Translations under genes and position numbers: made by a program
Source of the DNA: Notospermus geniculatus
Lineage: Eukaryota > Nemertea > Pilidiophora > Heteronemertea > Lineidae
Length of the DNA stretch: 64,000 bases
Direction: 5' to 3'
NCBI GenBank assembly: GCA_002633025.1
Contig: NMRB01000586.1
Coordinates: forward strand, 191,792 to 255,791
Notes under the pieces: generated by a model
The model's input: the letters and a program-made list of their open reading frames with translations, nothing else
Databases searched by the model: none
What the model was told of the DNA's origin: nothing
Shown here: one piece after another, positions 38,913 through 50,900 of the stretch
Position numbering within the stretch: the stretch's first letter is position 1
Layout: every line of letters starts with the position of its first letter

Positions 38913-41900
38913 TCAATGATCACCACAAGCACCTGGCGGAGCGTTACGTGCAACAGGAATAGGACAAACTGTCCGAATACCCAATTCTTTTCGTTTTTTC
39001 ACGCACAGTGGGCAGCTCTTACTCGTCCCCAACCCATGACTGAATAAGGCACTAAGACCATGACATCTCGGTACCGTAGAAACCTGAGGGGCATATGCCA
39101 TTAACGGCCGTATTTCTTCTCCTTTTTTCGCATTATTTCCTTTCTGACTAATTTTAGGGATAACGTAAACCTGGGGTGTCTCCTTAACCGTCGGTAATGT
39201 CCCCTTCCCTTTTTCCACTTGCCCGTCTTTCACGGAGCCTCTTGAAGTGTCCCTAATTTTTGCCACCTTTGTGGGACTTCGAGATCTCGAATCCAGATCC
39301 AAAGATTTTCGTTTCCCCAGTCCAACCGGTGAGCGCTCCCTGCGCCAGAATCGTGGAGCTAATGGTGATTTTGACCGATCAGGCCGATCCCGTCTGGACC
39401 TGTTAAGACTACTCTCCCTCTCTCGCCCTCTTGTGTCCAATCTATCCCTCCTAGACACGTGATCTGACCGTCTTTCATCCCGAACACGTGAATCCGATCT
39501 AGACCTATCAGATCGTGAACATCTGCGCAAGTCGTCACACCTGTCGAGGCCAGACTTGCGGTTTTTCGCATCAGAACCGGAACCAGATTTTGCAGTACTA
39601 GCCGCTTTCTCATTCCCCCTGGTAGATTCTGGACCACTATCTTTACAGGCAAATCCAGACCGGCTGCCTTCTGCATGAGTTTTGGCGCATTCCTGATGTC
39701 CGTCTTTCTGATCAACTTTCGCCTTCGATGCACCCGCCGCCGTTCCAACATTCCTTTTTTCAGTAGTACTCGCGATCTCTGCCACATCAGATTTCCGCCC
39801 CTCCAGCTTTGGCTCGGAACTACGTTTTTCTGCTGGACTACTGTCTCTTCGTAATTTTTTCCTATCTGAAACATTGGATGTACTCAATTTATCAGCGTTT
39901 ATTTCTGTTACTGATCGTACCCCCACTGCAACTGGCAAATCGGGACTTTTAGCCGTCTTCCTCAGAACATCAATGGTACTTGTAACGGTAAATGTTTTCA
40001 AGTTCTGAGCGGCATTACGATGTCGACGCCTTCTCGCCTTAGGAGGTTTAGCCTGGGTAGCAGATTTAGCCGGGGTAACAGAAGTAGATTCAGCCGGGGT
40101 AACAGGAGATTTAGCCGGGGTAACAGGAGTAGATTCAGCCGGGGTAACAGGAGATTTAGCCTTGGTAACAGGAGTAGATTCAGCCGGGGTAACAGGAGAT
40201 TTAGCCTTGGTAACAGGAGTAGATTCAGCCGGGGTAACAGGAGATTTAGCCCGGGTAACAGGAGGAGATTTAGCCCGGGTAACAGATTTAGCCGGGGTAA
40301 CAGGAGATTCATCCCACGTAACAGATTTAGCCGGGGTAACAGGAGATTCAGCCCGGGTAACAGATTTAGTCGTGGTAACAGGAGATTTAGCCGTGGTAAC
40401 AGGAGATTTAGCCCGGGTAACAGGAGATTCATCCCACGTAACAGATTTAGCCGGGGTAAGGAGAGGAGATTTAGCCGGGGTAACATTGTCACTTGCAAGA
40501 GACTCTTCTTTTTTCACCCCTACAGTTTCTGTCGATGAACTTTGGCCCGTTTTTGCACAACTTTCCGACTGCTTACCAACTGAAGATTCTTCAGACAAAT
40601 TTGACTGCATCACATCTGAAGACTTTATCGGCGAACTTTGAGTCACCTTTGCAGAACTAGACTGCTGTTTAGCATCGGATGATTCTACAGGCAAACTGAA
40701 AATCAGTTCTGCTGGACTTGATTCCTGTTTCACAACTGAAGAATCTGAAGTTAAACTTGTGTTTTCGGACGCGACCACTTGCTCACCTCTTGCTTGGCGC
40801 TTCAAAACATCAGCTATAATCTTCGCAGTTGATGACCAAGGACGTTGTAGTGGGATTCCAGCGATTGGAATCATCTTCGGCATACTCGATAATCCGGGAC
40901 TTGTCTTTAATGAAGCTTCGACATCAGGACTTCGTGGAGTTGTGGGTACCGAACTTAGCATTTTGACATCAGGACTTCGAGACTGAACAATCATTGAACA
41001 CTCTGGACCCAGTGCATTGGAAATCGCCAGACTTACTCCATCTGGACTTTTTGGACGCTCAATATGTGGAGCTGGACTTTCCGGACTTTGTACATTTGGA
41101 CTTCCTGGATCTGGACTTGCTCTTTCCAGATCACAATGTTCTGGATTCATAACTTCTGGAACAGCACTTTCTGGACTCACTATACATACATCTGGACTGT
41201 CGGGGCAGTCAATATCCGGACTTAGTGGACTGTCTGAATCTAGGATTTCCGGTTCTGGACTCTGCGGACTATCTGAATCCGGATAACTATCAGCTGTCTT
41301 CATCGCTGCACTTTCTCCATCCGGTGATGTCTCCGACCTTGCCAGGTGTCCAGAGTCCGGTTCCCAATACCAGCGACCGGTTCGACAATCGTAATTAAAA
41401 CTCCCACCGTCCTTTGGTTTTCGATTTTGATAACTTTTTGCACGATTGAGGCTGAGATTTGCAAATGTGTGCGTCGGCGACCGTAGCATCAGGGAAGACA
41501 ACGGTGAGGAGAATGGCGATCGATGACGCTTTTGTCGTTGAAATACACCCTGTTCGATACATGTATCTTCAGACGGTCGTCTCCGAGATTTCGACTTTGA
41601 ACCGCGGTCCAACCTCGGTGAATGTGGTCGAGTAATTTTTGGGCTCCTTCCACGCCGTTCCTTCCTTTTCCTATCAGTTTTATACAAAGACTCATTTTTC
41701 ATTTTTTCGCCCTTTGAAGCCTGGGCAGCGTGATCTCGTGATCCCTTAGGGTTTGGTCCCTTATCAGGCATCCTGACTTTTCCTTTCTTCCTTTTTTCAT
41801 TGCCCTTCAAATCATCCGAAATGTGTGGTCCGGAATCCGAAAAACTCAACCTCACTTCATCATCATCGTCAAAGTCACACGTAATTTTTAAGTCCGGGCA

Positions 41901-44900
41901 TTCGTCTCCGAGAGAAAACACACTACCATCCTTCGACCTGTTACCATGACTACAGACCGAGACGTCCTGTTGTGCACTTTCCTCCGCTGGTCCGTGACCA
42001 CCCTCACGACGCCGCTGGTCCAAAATCAAACGCAAATCAAATCCGTGCGGGAAACGCTGCGGCGATGGACTGTACTCTACATCTTCCTCAGGGTCAAGGT
42101 CGAACTCATCCTTGCCTTGACCTTCCTCAGGGTCAAGGTCGAACTCATCCTTGCCTTGACCTTCAAACGACCTTGACCGACAATGTTCAGATCTGCCTTC
42201 CTCTGATGATTTTGCTTCTGACGTCTCACGTTTTTTCCCAAATTCACTCCGTTCGTTTGCTTCTTTGTGAGATTCCACATTTTCCACTGACCCGTCATCG
42301 TCATCGCCAGCGAATTCAGAGTCCGTGATTTCATCAAGAACGAGGAAATCGTCGAAAGTTGGGACGCGTTCCACGGTCCGAGGTGTGCTGGACCTCGGAC
42401 TAAAATTCAACTGTGCCATTCCAGTATCGCCATTGGCTGGTTTATTGTTGGAGCCACCTGTCTCTGCTGCCTGATTTCTGCCATCTTTGCCGATGAAATT
42501 TTCTCCCACATCTTTGTCAACATCATGTTTAACATCCTTATTACCTCGAATGTCATCATCAGCATCATCACCTTTCACAGCTTCTTTCCCAACATCATCA
42601 GCAGCTGCATCGTCAACACCTGCATCAGCATCAACATCCTTGCCATCCTTACTATCATCAATCGTCTCATCATTGTCAACATCAGCATCAGCGTCAACAT
42701 CCTTCCCATCCATACTATCATCAATCGTCTCATCATTATCAACATCAGCATCAGCATCAACATCCTTCCCATCCATACTATCATCAATCGTCTCATCATT
42801 GTCAACATCAGCATCAGCGTCAACATCCTTCCCATCCATACTATCATCAATCGTCTCATCATTATCAACATCAGCATCAGCGTCAACATCCTTCCCATCA
42901 TCATTTTTCCTATCAACGTCAACATCAGCAGTAACTCTATCCCCATCCTCAGCAGTTTGTCTACCACCACCAACAACAACATCCATATCTTCAGCTTTTT
43001 TCCCTTCCGCCGCCGCTGCATCGCCCCGCACCTCACAGCATCCAGCATCCACTCGACCCAAAGCTGCAGTTTCCAGGGTGGTACATTTCACCGCCGGTAC
43101 ACTAGTTGACCTTTTCACCACTGCAGCAGAGGATACCACATCACCTGACCTCGTTCCAGGACACTTCACGGCATTTCCCAAAGACACACTCCCCGTTCTT
43201 TTCTTCAAAATATACTTATTCTTCCCAACCATAGTCACAGTTTTTCCCTCCACCGGTTTTTCAAAACCGGTGACGTTTTTCGCCGTTGCTCCATGTGATG
43301 CTACATCAACGTCGATTTTCTCCGTCATCGGTTTTTCCGGTTTCTTAAGAATAAACTTATTGGGTGAAACTTTGATGACATGTCCCAGGGTCACAGTTAC
43401 AGGTTCTGTAGCAGAGTCTGTGGTCTTTCCCGTGGGCGCCGTATCAGGCTTAGGCCCAGGTAAATTTTCAGGTGTAGCAGGGGATATAACGTCCCCTGTT
43501 TCAGCTCCGGAGGAGTCCTTTTCATCAATGCTCCCCGATATCTCTGCTGATTTATCACTGCTGTTATCTAACGAACCATGAGTATCTGTCCCATCACTAA
43601 CGGCCTCATTACAGACGTTCACACTGTCGTCAGCAGAGGACGTTGTCAGTGTATCCTCTCTAGAACTTGTCGTGTCCGTAGTGTTGCAAGACGGCGCCGT
43701 GTCAGTACGGTTCATTTCTAGACTAACCGCCAGATCATAGCTGTCATCAACAGAGGAAGTCGTCAACCTACACTCTCTAGAACTTGCTGTGTCTGTAGTG
43801 TTGCAAGACGGCGCTGTGTCAGTACGGTCCATTTCTAGACTATTCCCGGCTGCAGAATTGGATGCGGCACATTCATCCGTGAGCGAATCAGTCCGGTTCC
43901 CAATGTAATCCACACTAGTGTCACCATATGGCACCGTCTGGTTGCTGGTGTCATCCTTTTCCAACGCAGCTGCACTTACATGTACACTCAAGTCAATCTC
44001 ATTCATATTTTGCCCACCAGGGGGCACTGACACGGCTGAAACATGATCCACATCCGTAACCGCCGACCCCTGCATATCATTCAATCTTGAACTATCCTCC
44101 AAAACAGCAGCCTTTCGTGATTTGGACCGTTTAACACATGATTGTTCTTTGTTTACGTCGAGTGATGTCGGAGCAGACGTGACACTCTCAGGCAGACGCT
44201 CGCCAGTCTGGCTTTTCAACAAAGGCTTATGAGGGCTAAAATTCATTAAGGATTTCCTTAAGGTACCTTTTGCCTTCTTTGTCCGACCCTTCACGAAGTG
44301 TGCAATAACCCCTTGGCGATTTTGGGACCATATACACTTCTTTGACTGACCCTTCATGAAGTTTGCACGACCTCCTTTACGATTTGGGGACCACACACAT
44401 TTCTTCGTCTGACTTTTCACGAAGTGCGCCAGGACCCCTTGGCGATTCTGGGCCCATATACTTTTTTTTTCCTTCGTACGTTTTTTCTGTTTCTGCTGCT
44501 GCGGCCTGCTGACGGGTACGCCACCAATATCCGTCCCAGTCATCGTGCTAATCGTCGGACACAAGGGGCCATCTAATTTACGCATAGGCCCAGATTGAGC
44601 TCGCGATCCTTGTAACTGGCTCCCAATACTGTGAACACCAAAGGCACATGGCAGGCTTGGCTGATTTCGGACTTGACTTGGACCGCTCAGCGAATCGTGA
44701 AAATCTACCGTGGCCTCACCAACTTGAGAACTTTCACTTGTCACGACAAAAGGCGGTAGTTCTATTTTTCGCCTCACCCTTGTTCGTGCCATACCCCCCG
44801 ACTTCCTCGGGCTCTTGCCCCTCCCCTTACCCCGCCTGGGCCTGGAACGGCATCGACTGAGTAGACAGTTACAAAATGATTCCTCGTTGACAAGATGGCG

Positions 44901-47900
44901 GTCAAGGCGGCGGGTGGGCGACTCATTCTTCGTATCTGTATCGTCTTCCAAACAACGTGCAGCTAAACCTTCGTACACTTGGTGCCCGAACGGTTGTCGA
45001 TACCACCCCAAGAACCACCTTGGTGAAACCCGCGGTGAGCTCACATGCTGGTAAACGGGGTCTTCAGTCGGGTAACAATCATCTTCTCCTCTGTATTCAA
45101 AAAACGACTCATCCTCGGACTCTTGGCTTGAAGTCAGGGGTCCAAAGTCCAAGCTGGACTCATGCAACAAACTCTCTTCTACATCTTTGTCAGAATTTCC
45201 TGAAATGTTGCCCTGAACTGGATCGTGCACTTTCGTGATATCTTTTGCCGCAATGCCCTGATTTTCAGCAACTTCCAAATAACTTTCGACGGGTTTTAAC
45301 TCAGGCCTCTTACACACACCCGACACACCCGCATCGGACACCTTCTCCAGTACTGGCATTTCAAATTCTGTATCCGAGTCTATTATTGTAATCGTTTCGA
45401 TCATTTTCACACGGCCCTTCTCGACTTGTGACGATTTAAGTTTTTGCTTTGTTTCTGCAACTTCAACTTCCGAATTGGACCCGCTGGAAACATCTCCACC
45501 ATTTTCCACCTGACCTTGACACTGCACAGAGTTCTGACCTTGACCCACTGAAGTCTGACCTTGACTGGCAACATGACCTTGACCTACATCATCAGAATCG
45601 GGTTCAGCATGTGATTCCTCCCCAGAATAGGACAGATGAGATTCTTGAACCCCAGAAGACGTCATCGATGTTTCGACACCTTCGCTACCGTCACGGCCCC
45701 AACTGCTGGCTGCTTTTTTGTCTCCCATTTCACAATCCATGCGATCCTTTGCCACTGAAGTATCAAAAGTTCCACTCAAATCTGCACTCAAAGACGCAGC
45801 AGGTGATTCAACACTTGTCGATTTATCGGGATCAGTAATCCTGATCGTTTTTTCGTCTCCAATAACATTGTTTAAGACTCCATATATATCGTCCAAAACG
45901 GACTGCACAAGTCTCTCGCTCGACGCCAGATGTGCTGTTTCCAACTCCTCAATTTTGGCCTCCTCGTTAGGAACATGTGCAACATCCTCCAGAATTTCTG
46001 ACTTGACTTCCACCCGCGGCGGCGACGACACCCCGCTAATAAAAAGCACTGACTCGCCTTTCGAATTCATTTGCACGTCAGCAATGCATCCAGCCGCTTC
46101 TATCTTCTTTTTATTCTCGGCGACAAACTTTTGCAAAATATGTTTAGATTCTATCGGGTCGTTTGGCAAATCGGGCAGATCTAACAATATCTGGGAATCA
46201 TCTGATGTGTTCGGCACTCCCGTTTCCGCAGGTAAAGATGCCTCCTTCCTCATCTCTTCAAGAGCGCTATCAGGGTTTCCATTCTTGTTCAAGTCCTGAC
46301 TGCTTCTTCCAGTATTCGGGCCACAAGAATCTTCTGGATGTGACGAAGATTCTTTCAAACTGAACTCAAATGCTTTACGCATTTCTTCGTCAAGCCACGG
46401 ACTACTTGCACATCTTAGATCCACATCTCCCTTACGCCGAGGCCTTCTTGCATCAGAATGGACTTCAGGCCTTTTATCTGCGTTATCGGTCCGGCACACC
46501 TTTCCCGCATCTATCCCCTTCACGCCAGCCTCTCCTGTAGCCCATGATGAAATCTCCACAACACGGCTACCATGAACTTGTGATGTTTTTTGTAGACTAC
46601 GGAGATCAGACACTTTGCTCGTCCCTTCTGCAGCATCTTTTGGAGATCTGTCAAATCTGCTATCATTACCAGGGCCTATATCTGCACTTCTGGAGGTCTC
46701 CCTCCCTTGTTCTGTCTGTTGGGCAGGAAGAAGATGGTCTTCAGCGTTGCTGTCCTTCCGTAGCAATTTTCCATCAGTTCGGACCTGGAAATACGGGAGA
46801 AAATTCAAATGATCGGGAGAACTAGATATGCAATCCTCCTCAGAGTTACCGTAGTCTAAAGGGCGTGAAGTGGGGGGCAGGACGTTGACGACATAAGATT
46901 TATCTAAGGATATTTTGATAAAGATCACTCAGGATGAGTTACGTAATTTTGTATTCGACTTTTCCGTCAGGGCCGACGCCATAGCATTATTGGCCCTGGT
47001 CAGGACAGAAGAGGCATCTCAAGTTACTCATGTTCCTCACTTGGATGGGGTCTTTTACTTGCCCTTGAAAGAAACAAGGTACAAGGCACCACGGCTTACT
47101 GTACCATCCCATGCGACGGATGTGAAGAGCCGGGAATGAGATCCCATATGACCCGGGTTGGATTCGATCCCAAGACCTGCCACTTGCTGAGCGGACGTGA
47201 CATCCACTCGGCTATCAGGGCTCCTTGAGTTACGTAATAAGACAAATCAGTTCCAAATCTCCGTACGCACCTGGTCATCTCGTGCTGGCGGCCCTTCAGT
47301 CCGCTGCAGCCGACCATCATCCTCATTGCTAGAAGATGCCGACTCCGTCTCCGTATTCATGTTCATATTGCCGAGAAGATCAACGTCCGACCGAGGGACA
47401 AGTTTGAGGAGTTTTTGCATGACCTTCAAAAAAAGATTTTTGCATGCTGTTAGTGGTCTAAAGTGGGGTTCATTCACAGCCGGATTTTGTCCGATTCAGG
47501 TCTGTAAATGAAATGGTCCATGGACCATGTGCTCACCGGGTTGGACATAATAGTCTAATGACAGAGGGAGGTACAAATCAGTTATGAGCAATCTGGGTCA
47601 AGTCATTCCCAAGTAGGACTTCGATGATTTTTGGGTTTATGCCACCTGGCGGCCATATTGGATGTCCGATTGGGCCGGAACTTCACATGCACATGAAGGT
47701 CATCTGCAGGGGCCACATAGCACATTAGAGCGCTTTGGGTCCAAGTCGTTCCTGAGTTACAGCACTTTGATGATTTTCAGGTTACGCCACCTGGCGGCCA
47801 TATTGGATGTCCGATCGTGCCGAAACTTCACATGCACATAAAGGTCATCTGCACGGGGCCACATAGCACATTGGAGCGCGTTGGGTTAAGGCGTTCCTGA

Positions 47901-50900
47901 TTTACAGCACTTTGATGATTTTTGGGTTACGCCACCTGGTGGCCACGTTTGAAGTCAAAACGGGCCAAAATTTGACGTGCATGTAAAGGTCATCTAGAGG
48001 GAGGTAAATATCAAATTTGAGCACTCTGCGTCAAGCCGTTCCCGAGTAATACCACTTCCTTGATTTTCAGGTTACGCCACCTGGCGGCCATATTGGATAT
48101 CCAATCGGGCCGAAACTTGGTATTTTATAAGGTACCCCTCCAATGCATGTTTATGCAAGATATGAAGTCGCTCGGTGAAATAATGACAAACTTTGGCAGG
48201 TTCGTTACTTTTGTCGAACTTTGACCTCTGTGACCTTGAAAAGTAGGTCAAATCAAAAACCCGTTATATATGTTATGTATCCTTATTAGCTACACCTATG
48301 ATAAAAATTTGGAGATGATCTAGTCATTAGTTCAGGAGTTATTGCACTTTTTGTGTTTTTGGTTTCCGCCACCTGGTGGCCAAGCTGAGAGTCGGATCGG
48401 ACCGAAACTTGGTGTCGTGGGTCGTCTGACCTAGGGGTATATATGTACCAAGTTTCAGATCAATAGCTCCAGCGGTTACGAAACGTGCCCTGCTAACGGA
48501 CAACGACGGACGACGACGACGACGGACGACGACGACGACGAACGACGACGGACGACGGACGCACAACCATTGTATAAGCTCACCACGGTGAGCTAAAAAT
48601 AGATCAAATTGACTTTTGCGTTGTCGTATCCGGAAAACTAGGGGCAAACGGACTGAAAACGGACCGGATCCGTGCGCCAATGATCGATGCTTTAGACGAA
48701 AGCGGATTTTCTTGTGCCTGAAAGAAGTGATCATCGCTTAACTCATTTGAAGAAACATTCTTCAGATGGTTCACAGGAACAACCTTTCTTCAAATATTTT
48801 TCAATCAATACCATAGGATGTGAGAAAACTTTGACAGAAGATGTCGTCTGCTGGACTCTGGGGGCAGACGGGTGAAATTGGAACTGTATACGTATCTGTT
48901 AAAGGACTAACCTGATGCATCAACCGGACTCGGTCCCCTCCCTCCGTAGCTATGCCGCGGGTGACGTCCTCGAAGACACGTAATAAATTCAAAGTCAAAT
49001 GCATCATTTTCTTATGAGTACCATTCATCTTCTCATGAAATGATGACGACTTTCTCAACCGTTTGATTTGGACGTCTCGCTCAACGATATGGGTTTCGTA
49101 CGTATCCTTCATTTTTTTCTGAACCTGAGGAAATAGATTGTAACAGATGATTACAAAATTCAGCGCACCCTCGCTCTTACGGACCTCAATTTTACGAACT
49201 CCCGGATATTACGAACCCAACGCCTGGCTCCCAAAATTTCATGACATGTACAGTCCTCCGTTGCTCTTACGAACCTCGATTTTACAAACTCCCGGATATT
49301 ACGAACCCAACACCTGGCTCCCAAAACTTCAATGCATGTGTGTAAATCCTCGCTATTACGAACTCCGCGTTAGTACAAACTTAACCCTTGGACCTCGAAG
49401 GGTAATAGCGTAATAGCGAGGGAGGACTGTACTCCTTCTACGGATAATTACAAAAACTTCCTGCGTGGGTTGTCAGAGTAAGGCAGTGGAAACATGTGTA
49501 CCTTTGGAGTTTCTCCGTCATTATTGGCCCTGGTAAGTATGGAAAAGGCCATCTCAAGCTACTCATGTTCCTCACTTGGATGGCTTCTTTTACTTGCCCT
49601 TGCAAAGGCATGAGGTACAAGGCACCACGGCTTACTTCCCATGCGACTGACATGAAGGGCCAAGGATGATAAATCCCAACCTGTAGTGTTGTTAGTATTC
49701 TTCATGCATTTAATTCAAGGCAACGAAAATATCCCTACCTCATGGTAAAGCTCACAGCGATTTTCAGCAGCCAAAAGTTCGTCCGAAGTTTTCTCCAAAT
49801 CTTTCACAAGCTTGTCATTCTCAGCCTTCATTGACAACAGCGCCGTCTGCGACTTGCGTAACTGTGACGTTGTACTGAGGACGTCCGCCATCCCCTTCTG
49901 GTGCATGACGTGAAGCTCGGTGTACTTGTTAGTTGCCTTTGTCAGACGACCTTTCATCGTGGCCAAGTCCGTGCGAAGGTCGTTTACCTGTTTCTCTAGC
50001 TATAAGAAGGAAAATACTAATGCTAGTTTGCGACCTTTTTCGGCCAATTAACATCTGCATTAAAACACATTTTTCAGCGACATCTGGGGGCATTTGCCCC
50101 ACTCATACCTGTCCGTATGCTGGCTACGGTCCTGTTGGAGCAGGGTAACCACGCCACTGGGACTGCCTACATGTATGCAATGAGATTTTATGCAAATTAC
50201 AACTATGTGACCAGCTCTGGTGAAAGCAGGTGCATGCCGCCAGGGTCTCTGCCAGAAATTATTTTGAGGGTACCGGTACTAATTTCGTCAAAATCAGCAA
50301 AAACCCCATGAAATTAAAGAAAATGGCCCTTTTTCTGTTCTTTTGAGGGAACTAGCACAGTACCCTTAGTACCCTCTGGCGGAATCACTGGTCGCAGGTG
50401 ATCATCATTGATCATCAGTTTACCATACTAAAGTAAGATTCCAGTGAGTTGAGAGCGGTCAAGAACCCATAGCCATCATTTACATCCCATTCCCTGGTTC
50501 TCAAGTGTAGGTCAGCACATCTCGTTGCCAGAGCAGGCCTGCACTGATTAGCACCACATGTGGTTTCTTTTGATATGCCGCTCTCAACTCGCTGGAATCT
50601 GACTTTACTACTCAACTACAGGTGAAGCCTGCCTACATCTACATGTAGGTCTGTATGTACATGTAAATGCCCCTGTGGCTATCCCATCTACATGTACCTG
50701 CACGGCAACTCTACAACAGACATTAGGAGGGCAGAGGTCTATTATTTATCTAACACACATACCGTGCTGGTTGCAACGAAGGCTGTTTTCTTGGCCAGTT
50801 TCTCATTCTCCAAGTCCTGTTCTAGTTTCTTCACCGCCTCTGTTTTTGAACTACCCACTTCTTTCATCTCGTAGTCCATCAATTTTTTCTTCAGTTCAAC

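Noticed and set aside
42487-43581. 364-aa plus-strand Ser/Thr/Pro-rich frame
   Set aside because: It is the antisense shadow of the acidic repeat region of the giant minus-strand gene. Composition follows directly from GAC/GAT codons read backwards.
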